Shown here: positions 42,617 to 50,578 of the stretch, piece by piece
Layout: every line of letters starts with the position of its first letter
How positions within the stretch are numbered: position 1 is the stretch's first letter
Source: an uncultured beta proteobacterium
Lineage (GTDB): Bacteria; Pseudomonadota; Gammaproteobacteria; Burkholderiales; Burkholderiaceae_C
Length of the DNA stretch: 64,000 bases
Direction: 5' to 3'
Assembly: GCA_903927295.1 (NCBI GenBank)
Contig: CAIYMN010000203.1
Coordinates: forward strand, 1 to 64,000
Program-made: the position numbers and the translations under genes
Notes under the pieces: generated by a model
The model's input: only the letters and a program-made list of their open reading frames with translations
Databases searched by the model: none
What the model was told of the DNA's origin: nothing

Positions 42617-43558
42617 AGTCACAGGTCAAATTACAGAAATACCTGTCCCCATGACCCCGAAACCCGCGCTCAGCTTGGCTCTAGGCTGCGCTATGCCCGG
42701 CTCAATCTCGGCTGGTCTATCGAGGATGCTGGGAAATACTTTCAGGTCACAGATCGCACTTGGCATAACTGGGAGTCCGGCGCTCATCGCATCCCGTACG
42801 CCGTCTACAAACTGCTGCGGGTTCTGGCCCGGCTGGAGCTACCGGGCAAAGCTTGGGCTGGCTGGCGTCTTGAGGGTGACGTCTTGATCACGCCCGAGGG
42901 TCGCCAAATCACGCCCAAGGATGGCTCTTGGTGGTCGCTGCTGGTGCGCCGGGCTGCTGGCTTCGATGCCTGCTACAACGAAGCTGCAACGCTGCGCAAA
43001 CTCTTGATACAGGTCAAAAGAGAGGCATCCCAAGAAGCCACGGGCGCGCCTGTGGAGGGGCCCCGCTTGCGGGGTGGGACCGCTGGGCGCACGTCAACCG
43101 GGAGCGCCACGACTGGCGAAGACATAGACCCCCCACCTGTAACACGGGGGGAAACATCAGTAACAATAACATCAAGTAGAAGCGGAAAAGGTGTCATAAT
43201 GACGTCATGGCCTATTCCCTCAGACTCCCCGAAACCCTTGACGCCACAGCACGCGGCAAGGCCGATTACCTTGGCATCAGCCTTAACGCCCTTGTCTGTG
43301 TTGCCTTGGACGCCTACTTGCGGGCTCCGGGTGAGCCTGCTGCGGCCAGAGCAGAGCCAGCACCGCAGCCCAGAGCAAAGCCCACGGTTGCGACACCTAT
43401 CCCAACTGCCCGGCCAGTTCGGGAAAAGGCAGGCGATAGCGACGACCTCGACCCCAAGCCGGGTTTACCCGACAAGCCAAGCAAAGCAGATCGGGACCGG
43501 CTCGCCAAGTGGTATCTCAGACACCCAGCCCGATAGCTCCCAAGGGGGCGCACTATGA
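42608..43558 (+). CDS. XafT-like (DUF3653) Xer recombination activation factor; C-terminal extent uncertain
   Basis: RLRYARLNLGWSIEDAGKYFQVTDRTWHNWESGAHRIPYAVYKLLRVLARLELPGKAWAGWRLEGDVLITPEGRQITPKDGSWWSLLVRRA resembles the helix-turn-helix plus W-GW-L--G-L-TPEGR pattern of VC1465/XafT-family proteins. Downstream third is low-complexity and overlaps another ORF. Confidence 0.68.
   Translation: MKYSHRSNYRNTCPHDPETRAQLGSRLRYARLNLGWSIEDAGKYFQVTDRTWHNWESGAHRIPYAVYKLLRVLARLELPGKAWAGWRLEGDVLITPEGRQITPKDGSWWSLLVRRAAGFDACYNEAATLRKLLIQVKREASQEATGAPVEGPRLRGGTAGRTSTGSATTGEDIDPPPVTRGETSVTITSSRSGKGVIMTSWPIPSDSPKPLTPQHAARPITLASALTPLSVLPWTPTCGLRVSLLRPEQSQHRSPEQSPRLRHLSQLPGQFGKRQAIATTSTPSRVYPTSQAKQIGTGSPSGISDTQPDSSQGGAL
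43207..43536 (+). CDS. Small ribbon-helix-helix-like (Arc/CopG-type) protein of the element
   Basis: MAYSLRLPETLDATARGKADYLGISLNALVCVALDAYL is RHH-like; Pro/Ala-rich linker follows; start overlaps a GTCAT inverted repeat. Confidence 0.55.
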   Translation: MAYSLRLPETLDATARGKADYLGISLNALVCVALDAYLRAPGEPAAARAEPAPQPRAKPTVATPIPTARPVREKAGDSDDLDPKPGLPDKPSKADRDRLAKWYLRHPAR

Positions 43559-43746
43559 GCGCCCTCGATGCTGCGGTAAACGCCCTTAACGAGCGGCTGG
43601 TGATGGCTGATTGCATCGGCGAGTCTTTCCAAGCTGCTGCCGGGGAAGCATCGCCGCCTTGGGTCTTCGTCTTTCGGGAGCAGGTCGAAGCTATCCGTCA
43701 AGCTGCCGAAACGGTGGAAAGTCTGATCAGTAGGGGTGCTCAATGA
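43555..43746 (+). CDS. Small hypothetical protein of the element (63 aa)
   Basis: Preceded by an AGGGGG SD-like sequence, short spacing from the RHH ORF; amino acid composition plausible. Confidence 0.4.
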   Translation: MSALDAAVNALNERLVMADCIGESFQAAAGEASPPWVFVFREQVEAIRQAAETVESLISRGAQ

Positions 43747-43791
43747 GTGCCTTCACTGATCGGCTGTATTGGACCTGGCTGCATTGCCACC

Positions 43792-43835
43792 AGCGCGGGG
43801 GGGCCCCGCGCTCGGGGTATGGGGCGCAGCCCCAT
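43792..43835. other. Tandem perfect hairpins within the Xer element
   Basis: AGCGCGGGG-GGG-CCCCGCGCT (43792-43812) and ATGGGGC-GCA-GCCCCAT (43819-43835). Confidence 0.9.
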
Positions 43836-44074
43836 GTAAGCGAAGCGAAACGCCGGGAGGGTTACCCGACCGGTCAACTATCGCCACATCGAAGCTGTGG
43901 ACAGTCGCGCCCTGCCCGGCCTATGCCTGCTGTTGGCTCCACTTCGCGCACCGGGTCGCAGCGTGCCATGGATGCCGCCTCGCGCCCTGATAAACCGGCT
44001 GTTCTGACTTCCCACCGCGCCCTTTTTTTACCGGCGCTGGAAAAATCTTCAACTCAATCAAAGGCTTAGAGAGG

Positions 44075-44093
44075 TATACATCGTATGAAGTAC
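44075..44093. repeat. Right att direct repeat TATACATCGTATGAAGTAC
   Basis: Exact 19-bp match to 42598-42616; adjacent XerD-side arm GCTTAGAGAGG is not dif-like. Confidence 0.95.
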
Positions 44094-44106
44094 GATCCGT
44101 ATCGGT

Positions 44107-44775
44107 TTACCAGGTTCCCTTTGGCTGGCGGCCTCGAATGGTGGCAGCAATCATCTCCGCCGCGTCGCGACGACTTACAAGATGCGCAAAATCCATCGCT
44201 GACAAACCCTGATCATTCTTCAAAGTCGGCTCGGCCCCGGCATCAAGCAACAGTCGCACCGCGGCGTCAGAGCCATAGTGCGCCGCCATCATGAGCGGCG
44301 TCGTGCCGTTCGGTGATGCCGCGTCAATGTAGGCGTATTCATCGAGCAGCAACTGAATTGTCTTCAGATGCCCATTGGTTGCGGCGTAATGAAGCGCGGT
44401 CCAGCCCGGCTTGTTGACATCGGCACCCAGTGTTATCAGTAGTCGGCAGAGTTCGGTCAACCCTTGCAGCGCGGCAAGCATCAGCGGGCTTTCGTCCTGC
44501 GGCGTCCGGACTTCCACATTCACTTTTGCAGAGTTGAGCATGACCGAAATCACCCGCAGTGATGGTTCCCGAACAGCCACAATCAGGCCGTGCTCGCCGG
44601 CAGGATTCAGTGTATTTGGATCGAAACCGCGACCAAGCAGCGTGCTCACAGTCGCCGCATCATCCTTCTTGATGGCGTTGAAATAATCGTCAAAAGATCC
44701 ACAATAAGCGAGTGAATACCCAATTAAAACATATAGATAAATACTGTATCTTATGTAGTACATGATATTCACCAT
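44107..44775 (-). CDS. Exported ankyrin-repeat protein
   Basis: Repeats such as ESPLMLAALQGLTELCRLLITLGADVNKPGWTALHYAATNGHLKTIQLLLDEYAYIDAASPNGTTPLMMAAHYGSDAAVRLLLDAGAE; hydrophobic N-terminus. Confidence 0.9.
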   Translation of the reverse strand: MVNIMYYIRYSIYLYVLIGYSLAYCGSFDDYFNAIKKDDAATVSTLLGRGFDPNTLNPAGEHGLIVAVREPSLRVISVMLNSAKVNVEVRTPQDESPLMLAALQGLTELCRLLITLGADVNKPGWTALHYAATNGHLKTIQLLLDEYAYIDAASPNGTTPLMMAAHYGSDAAVRLLLDAGAEPTLKNDQGLSAMDFAHLVSRRDAAEMIAATIRGRQPKGTW

Positions 44776-44781
44776 AGCCCA

Positions 44782-45579
44782 TCAAGCGGTCAAAACACGC
44801 TTGAACAGGGCTTCAAAATTGCGACTGGTCAGTTCGGCCATCTGCTCAATTGAACATGCTCTCAGTCGCGCCAGCTCTGCCGCCACGTAGGGCACATAGG
44901 AAGGATTGTTGGTCTTGCCGCGGTACGGAACCGGTGCCAGGTAAGGGCTGTCGGTCTCAATCAGAAGTCGATCCAACGGTACGAAAGAGGCCACATCACG
45001 CAAATCCTGCGCGTTCTTGAAGGTCAAAATGCCGGAAAACGAAATATGGAAGCCCAAATCAAGCGCCGAGCGTGCCACGGCAGCCGTCTCGGTAAAACAA
45101 TGAAACACGCCGCCAGCACAGCCCGGCGAGCCATCTTCACCCTCCTCGCGCAGGATTGCGAGCGTGTCTGCAGACGCGGACCGGGTATGCACCACCAACG
45201 GCAACCCGCTCGCGCGCGCCGCCACGATATGCGTGCGAAAACGCTCGCGTTGCCATTCCATGTCCGCAACACTGCGCTCACCCAACCGATAGTAGTCAAG
45301 CCCGGTTTCGCCAATACCTACGACACGCGGATGTTCCGCCAAGCGCAGCAGATCATCCAGGCTAGGCTCTGCCACGCCTTCGTTTTCCGGATGCACCCCG
45401 ACGGTGGCCCAGATATTGTCGTACTGCTGCGCCATGGCGAGAACAGCGGCAAATTCTTCAAGCGTCGTGCAGATACACAGAGCGCGGTCCACGCTTGCCA
45501 GCCGCATGGCCTCGCGCAGTGCGGGCATCTGCGTCGCCAACTCGGAGAATGTCAAATGGCAGTGGGAATCCGTGAACAT
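44782..45579 (-). CDS. TatD family metal-dependent hydrolase
   Basis: MFTDSHCHLTFSEL; GVHPEN; GIGETGLDYYR; ETDSPYLAPVPYRGKTNNPSYV. Confidence 0.95.
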   Translation of the reverse strand: MFTDSHCHLTFSELATQMPALREAMRLASVDRALCICTTLEEFAAVLAMAQQYDNIWATVGVHPENEGVAEPSLDDLLRLAEHPRVVGIGETGLDYYRLGERSVADMEWQRERFRTHIVAARASGLPLVVHTRSASADTLAILREEGEDGSPGCAGGVFHCFTETAAVARSALDLGFHISFSGILTFKNAQDLRDVASFVPLDRLLIETDSPYLAPVPYRGKTNNPSYVPYVAAELARLRACSIEQMAELTSRNFEALFKRVLTA

Positions 45580-45612
45580 GGCTGGGTACTTGGGGCAAGG
45601 CCAGCCCCAGAC

Positions 45613-45963
45613 TTAAACGGTTTGTGTCTGCCGATCCGACGCCAGCAAGTTGCCCAACAGCGCTTCGATCTTTTCCCGCAAGGCCTGCGATTTCGGGCCT
45701 TCGGGAAAGCGAATCCCAACGCCCTGCGTGCGGTTGTTAGCCGCCCTGGCGGGGGTGATCCAGGCGACCTTCCCAGCTACCGGATATCGTTCCGGATCGT
45801 CCAGCAGGGACAGCAAGACGTAAACATCGTCACCGAGTTTGTAGTCGCGCAAGGAAGGAACAAAAATCCCACCCTCCGTAAACAACGGGATATACGCTGC
45901 ATACAGGGCAGCTTTTTCTTTGATCGCCAACTGAATGACGCTGGGGCGCGGGCTGGATAACAT
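45613..45963 (-). CDS. PilZ domain protein
   Basis: AYIPLFTEGGIFVPSLRDYKLGDDVYVLLSLLDDPERYPVAGKVAWITPARAANNRTQGVGIRFPE; conserved next to holB-tmk. Confidence 0.88.
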   Translation of the reverse strand: MLSSPRPSVIQLAIKEKAALYAAYIPLFTEGGIFVPSLRDYKLGDDVYVLLSLLDDPERYPVAGKVAWITPARAANNRTQGVGIRFPEGPKSQALREKIEALLGNLLASDRQTQTV

Positions 45964-45984
45964 TGAAGTGCGGAGCGGCAGGAG

Positions 45985-46986
45985 CTAAGGTCCCGAGTTT
46001 AGGGCGTTTTGCGCCTGACTCACAAGCGCCTCCATCAACAAGCCAGCATTAAACGGGTGCTCGGCAGTGCGCTTGCTTTCGGCCAATGCTTGCGCCCAAC
46101 TTGTCAGGGAGGCGATCGAACCGCCCGCAGGTAGCTCAGTGGCTGCGAAAAATCGTGTGTCGGCGCCCACCTTGAGCGCGAGCAAATCATGGCAAAGCTT
46201 CTGCAGCGCACTGACAATTTGTGACGGGGACCAATCCTTGAACGCAGTCAGATCTCCGCTCGCAATCGCCTTGGGGAGCACGGCCCAGGCGTTGTTGTCG
46301 GTACCGGAAAGAAAGAATTGCAATGCATCTTGTGGGCGACCGCCGGCCGCAGGCAGCATCACCCTGGCCTGCAACTCATTCAGGCCCTGCTCCTGCAACC
46401 AGGTCTGCGCCACATCTGGCGCGGGCCAGGTCATGGTGTGCGCCAGACAGCGACTTCTGACCGTGGGCAGCAACTGGTAGGCGGCATCGCTGGCCAGCAC
46501 AAACCTGACATCGCCGGCCGGTTCCTCCAGCGTTTTGAGCAGGGCGTTGGCCGCGACCACATTCATGCGCTCCGCAGGAAAAATCAGCACCGCCTTGCCG
46601 CGCCCTCGGGCGCTGGTGCGCTGCGAAAACTCGACTGCATCGCGCATCGCCTCCACGCGGATTTCCTTGCTCGCCTTGCGCTTCTTTTCATCAATGTCGG
46701 ACTGCACAGCCTCGCTCAGCGGCCAGCCCAACTCGATCATCACGGTCTCAGGCATCAGCACACACAGGTCCGCATGCGTGCGTACATTGATGGCGTGGCA
46801 ACTGCCGCAACTGTCACAGGCGCCCGATGCCGATGGCTGTTCACAAAGCCAGGCGCGCGCCAGGGCCAGCGCCAGATCGTACTGTCCCAGACCAGAGGGC
46901 CCAGCCAGCAGCCAGGCATGGCCGCGCTGGGCCAGCAAGGACTTGCACTGCGCAACAATCCAGGGCGCTGAAGCGCTGCTGCTCAT
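45985..46986 (-). CDS. holB: DNA polymerase III subunit delta'
   Basis: [46 protein letters not shown] zinc module; [14 protein letters not shown]. Start set at 46986 (ATGA overlap with tmk stop). Confidence 0.93.
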   Translation of the reverse strand: MSSSASAPWIVAQCKSLLAQRGHAWLLAGPSGLGQYDLALALARAWLCEQPSASGACDSCGSCHAINVRTHADLCVLMPETVMIELGWPLSEAVQSDIDEKKRKASKEIRVEAMRDAVEFSQRTSARGRGKAVLIFPAERMNVVAANALLKTLEEPAGDVRFVLASDAAYQLLPTVRSRCLAHTMTWPAPDVAQTWLQEQGLNELQARVMLPAAGGRPQDALQFFLSGTDNNAWAVLPKAIASGDLTAFKDWSPSQIVSALQKLCHDLLALKVGADTRFFAATELPAGGSIASLTSWAQALAESKRTAEHPFNAGLLMEALVSQAQNALNSGP

Positions 46987-47630
46987 GCCAGCCAACCTCT
47001 GCCCTGCACCGACTGCAACACCTGGAGCCAAACGTCCTCGCGTGAGGCGTTCGCATCAATTCGGGAAAAGCGCGCTGCATTGACATTCATGCGCTGCAAA
47101 TATCCGGCGGCCACGCGGGTAAAAAACTCAAGCGGCTGGGCTTCAAACTTGTCTGGCGCGCGCGTCAGCGCCAAACGACTGGCTGCGATGGACGCAGGCA
47201 GGTCAAACCAGATTGTCAGGTCAGGCTGGCGAATCACTTCTCCTTGCCCACCCGGGATCGCCTGCACCATCCGCTCCAGCGCAGACAACAGTTTCAGGTC
47301 GAAGCCCCGACCGGCCCCCTGGTAGGCGAAGCTGGCATCAGTAAAGCGGTCGCACAGGACGACAGCGCCGTCCGCCAATGCTGGCTCGATCAATTGCTTG
47401 AGGTGATCGCGTCGCGCTGCGAACACCAGCAACGCTTCGGTCATCGCGTCCATCGCATCGTTCAGCACCACCGCACGGAGCTTCTCAGCCAGTGGCGTGC
47501 CGCCGGGTTCACGCGTCAAAGTGACTGCCCTGCCCTGCGCCTGAAAGGCCTGCGCCAAGGCCTCGATATGGGTGGATTTACCGGCACCGTCAATGCCCTC
47601 GAAAGTGATGAAGAGACCGCCTGTTGTCAT
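46983..47630 (-). CDS. tmk: Thymidylate kinase
   Basis: [46 protein letters not shown]. Confidence 0.97.
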   Translation of the reverse strand: MTTGGLFITFEGIDGAGKSTHIEALAQAFQAQGRAVTLTREPGGTPLAEKLRAVVLNDAMDAMTEALLVFAARRDHLKQLIEPALADGAVVLCDRFTDASFAYQGAGRGFDLKLLSALERMVQAIPGGQGEVIRQPDLTIWFDLPASIAASRLALTRAPDKFEAQPLEFFTRVAAGYLQRMNVNAARFSRIDANASREDVWLQVLQSVQGRGWLA

Positions 47631-47648
47631 ATGTCCTTGTGAACCGTG

Positions 47649-48641
47649 TCAGTGCGAGCGCAGGTATTTGTTGACGGCCCGATTGTGCTCTTCGAGGCTG
47701 GCGCTGAATTCGCTGGTGCCGTCGCCGCGCGCCACAAAATACAACGCCTTGCCGGCAGCGGGTCGCACTGCGGCCAGCAAAGCCGGCTTGCCCGGCATGG
47801 CAATCGGGGTCGGCGGCAAGCCGGCACGCGTGTAGGTGTTCCAGGGCGTATCAGTTTGCAGGTCACGTTTGCGCAGGTTTCCGTCAAATGCGTCTCCGAG
47901 TCCGTAGATCACCGTCGGATCGGTTTGCAACATCATGCCAATACGCAAGCGGTTCGCAAAGACTCCGGCAATCATGGGCCGGTCGCTGGCACGCCCGGTC
48001 TCCTTTTCCACGATGCTGGCCAGAATCAGCGCCTGCTCCGGCGACTTCAAGGGCGTATCGGGCAAGCGCTGGCGCCAGACCGCCTCCAGATTCTTGTCCA
48101 TCGCGCGCATCGCGCGCCGGAGCACGGCCAGATCGCTGCTGCCTTTGGCGTAGGTATAGGTGTCCGGAAAGAATCGCCCTTCCGGCTGCAGGCCGGGTCT
48201 TCCGAGGACTTTCATGATCATGTAATCTGGCAGTTCTTTTGACTCTGGTTTGAGTTGCTCCGCCTTGGCCAAGGCCGCTTTGACCTGGCTGAAGGTCCAG
48301 CCCTCCACCAGCGTGACGGCGCGCAGAGCCTCCTCACCACGCACCAGCTTTTGCAACAAACTGCGCGGACTGGCGTCGGCCTCGATCTCGTAGCTCCCTG
48401 CCCGGATAAGGCGTGCCTGCCCGGAAAGGCGAAACCACCAGTACAGCAGCGTCGGATTCACATCGACACCAGCATCACCCACCAGTTGCGCGACGGTGCG
48501 CACCGGAGTGCCTGGCTCAATCGACAGGTCGACCGTTTCGCCCGACAGGCTCAGGCTCTGGTTGACCCACCAGACAGCGCTGCCGCACAGCAATGCTGCA
48601 AGGACCAGGAACCACTTAACAAAGGAAAAAAAACGACGCAC
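47649..48641 (-). CDS. mltG: Endolytic transglycosylase MltG
   Basis: LASIVEKETGRASDRPMIAGVFANRLRIGMMLQTDPTVIYGLG...YNTYTRAGLPPTPIAMPGKPALLAAVRP-type motif. Confidence 0.96.
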   Translation of the reverse strand: MRRFFSFVKWFLVLAALLCGSAVWWVNQSLSLSGETVDLSIEPGTPVRTVAQLVGDAGVDVNPTLLYWWFRLSGQARLIRAGSYEIEADASPRSLLQKLVRGEEALRAVTLVEGWTFSQVKAALAKAEQLKPESKELPDYMIMKVLGRPGLQPEGRFFPDTYTYAKGSSDLAVLRRAMRAMDKNLEAVWRQRLPDTPLKSPEQALILASIVEKETGRASDRPMIAGVFANRLRIGMMLQTDPTVIYGLGDAFDGNLRKRDLQTDTPWNTYTRAGLPPTPIAMPGKPALLAAVRPAAGKALYFVARGDGTSEFSASLEEHNRAVNKYLRSH

Positions 48642-48673
48642 AGCCCTACAGCCTTGTATGAATTCGACGGAGG

Positions 48674-49606
48674 ATGATAATTCACCTTATGCAAAGCAAA
48701 CTCAATGGCGTGGTGTCACTGGCGCACCTCGGTGTTATCCGGGCCGAAGGGATAGACGCCGCCGCCTTCTTGCATGGGCAGTTGACGCAGGAAATTTTGC
48801 AGTTGCGAGCGTCCGAGGCCAAACTGGCTGCCTTTTGCTCCGCGCAGGGCCGGATGCTGGCCAGCTTCTACGTCGTCAAGCGCAGCCCGACCGACATCCT
48901 GCTGATCTGCAGCAAGGACCTGCTGGCGGGCACACTCAAGAACCTGTCCAGGTTCGTGATGCGTTCCAAGGTCAAACTTCTTGACGCGAGCGCCGACTAT
49001 GCGCTCTTTGGGCTGGCCGGTGCGGCGCTTGAGGCTTTGGCGCCAGGCACCGCTACGCCGTGGTCACGTCACGACGAAGGCGAGGTCTCAGTCTTTGCTT
49101 TGTACGCAGCCGACGGTGTAGGGCGCGCCCTGTGGCTCGCTCCAGCGGTGCAGGCTGCACCCATTGGGCCGAGCCTGAGCCTGCAGGACTGGCTTTGGGG
49201 CGAGGTGCGCAGCGGCGTCGCCACGATCAGCGAACCCGTGGTGCAGGCTTTTGTACCGCAGATGCTCAATTATGAATCGGTGGGCGGTGTCAATTTCAAG
49301 AAGGGCTGCTACCCCGGCCAGGAAGTGGTGGCACGCAGCCAGTTTCGTGGCACTTTGAAGCGCCGCGCTTTTCTGGCTCATTCAGACGCGCCCATGAAAG
49401 CGGGAGACGAGGTGTTTCAGGAGGCTGATCCGGACCAGCCTTGCGGCACCGTGGCACAAGCGGCGCCTTCACCTGACGGTGGCTGTGATGCGATCATCTC
49501 GATGCAGATTTCTGCGAGTGAAGCCGGTGGTCTGCATCTGCGTTCGGTCAGCGGCCCCACGGTACTGGTGACCCCGCCGCCCTACCCTTTGTTGACAGAT
49601 ATCTGA
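48674..49606 (+). CDS. ygfZ: YgfZ/GcvT-like folate-binding protein
   Basis: AAAFLHGQLTQEILQL...MLNYESVGGVNFKKGCYPGQEVVARSQFRGTLKRR (K-G-C-YTGQE-type signature). Start may be 48689. Confidence 0.93.
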   Translation: MIIHLMQSKLNGVVSLAHLGVIRAEGIDAAAFLHGQLTQEILQLRASEAKLAAFCSAQGRMLASFYVVKRSPTDILLICSKDLLAGTLKNLSRFVMRSKVKLLDASADYALFGLAGAALEALAPGTATPWSRHDEGEVSVFALYAADGVGRALWLAPAVQAAPIGPSLSLQDWLWGEVRSGVATISEPVVQAFVPQMLNYESVGGVNFKKGCYPGQEVVARSQFRGTLKRRAFLAHSDAPMKAGDEVFQEADPDQPCGTVAQAAPSPDGGCDAIISMQISASEAGGLHLRSVSGPTVLVTPPPYPLLTDI

Positions 49607-49618
49607 TCTTTCAACGGG

Positions 49619-50485
49619 TCAAAGTGGGTGCACCATCTCGATGTGCACAATGCCGGCCTCCTCAAAAGGCTCGCCACGTTGTGCAAAGCCGAGTCTGTCA
49701 TAAAACCCCCGGGCCGTGCGCTGTGCGTGCAGCAGCACTTCGCGGTCGCCGCGCTCTGTGGCCGCGCGCATCAGGGCTTGCAACACCTCCCGTCCCAGAT
49801 TGGAGCCACGCAGCACCCGGCGTACGGCCATGCGGCCAATACGTCCAACGCCCGGTTCGTGTTGCAACAACCGACCGGTCGCCACGGCCAGTCCCATCCG
49901 GTTGCGCGCGAGTGCATGGAGCGCCGTCTGGTCAGCGACGTCCCATTCCAGTTCGGCCGGTATATGCTGCTCCTCGACAAACACTTCGGAGCGCAGCTTG
50001 CCGGCCTCTGCCCCCAAATGCTGCCAGTTCCCCACCTCCATGCTGACCATGGAATCACGCTCCTCATAAGCCAGCAGGATGTCTCTGAACGACGCAGGCA
50101 CGGGTTTGGACTTCTGCGTCGCCGGGTCGGCAAAAACGTAGACCAGATCACAGCTAATCAAGTGCTCCTCGCCACGAAAAATGGCGCCCTGGTACAGCAT
50201 GGATGAGGTGCCAATGCGAGCGCACCTGATGGCCACATCGAGCTGATCGTCAAGCCGCGCTGAAGCGTGATACTCCACCGTCGCCTTCTTCACGAACAGG
50301 TCGCCGCCCAGTGCGTGCATGGTGATGTCGTACGGTAAGGCCAGAGCGCGCCAGTAATCGGCAATCGCCGTATCAAAGTACATGAGGTAATGTGCGTTGA
50401 AAACGATCTTTTGCAGATCCACTTCGGCCCAGCGTACCCGCAAGCGGTGAAAGAAGCGAAAATCGGTGCGTGTCAAATCAGTCAT
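49619..50485 (-). CDS. Fusion of YbgC-like 4HBT acyl-CoA thioesterase and GNAT N-acetyltransferase
   Basis: N-term FFHRLRVRWAEVDLQKIVFNAHYLMYFDTAIADYWRAL (hot-dog fold); C-term ALARNRMGLAVATGRLLQHEPGVGRIGRMAVRRVLRGSNLGREVLQALM (GNAT). Confidence 0.85.
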   Translation of the reverse strand: MTDLTRTDFRFFHRLRVRWAEVDLQKIVFNAHYLMYFDTAIADYWRALALPYDITMHALGGDLFVKKATVEYHASARLDDQLDVAIRCARIGTSSMLYQGAIFRGEEHLISCDLVYVFADPATQKSKPVPASFRDILLAYEERDSMVSMEVGNWQHLGAEAGKLRSEVFVEEQHIPAELEWDVADQTALHALARNRMGLAVATGRLLQHEPGVGRIGRMAVRRVLRGSNLGREVLQALMRAATERGDREVLLHAQRTARGFYDRLGFAQRGEPFEEAGIVHIEMVHPL

Positions 50486-50578
50486 GTTTTTATCCTACAC
50501 GGAAACTGCCATGGCACCAACATTGCTAGTATCCCGGCAAGACCAGTGGCCTCATGGCCTCATCACCAAAAAGTATCC

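Larger units (their letters stand above)
42598..44093 (+). mobile_element. Putative Xer-integrated mobile element (IMEX; TLC-phage-like satellite), ~1.48 kb
   Basis: 19-bp direct repeat TATACATCGTATGAAGTAC at 42598-42616 and 44075-44093, corresponding to dif centre plus XerC arm; interior encodes an XafT/DUF3653-like protein and small ORFs. Confidence 0.75.

Noticed and set aside
43743-44069. 108-aa ORF at the 3' end of the Xer element
   Set aside because: Starts with an ATGA overlap but reads directly through the tandem hairpins into low-complexity sequence; a competing frame (43769-43990) is equally open, so coding is not supported.
44085-44294. 69-aa ORF starting MKYDPYRF at the right att repeat, mirroring the XafT start
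   Set aside because: Shares the ATG only because the att repeat is duplicated; it runs antisense into the ankyrin gene with no conserved domain.
45046-45960. 304-aa plus-strand ORF antisense to tatD and pilZ genes
   Set aside because: Spans two real minus-strand genes; no domain.
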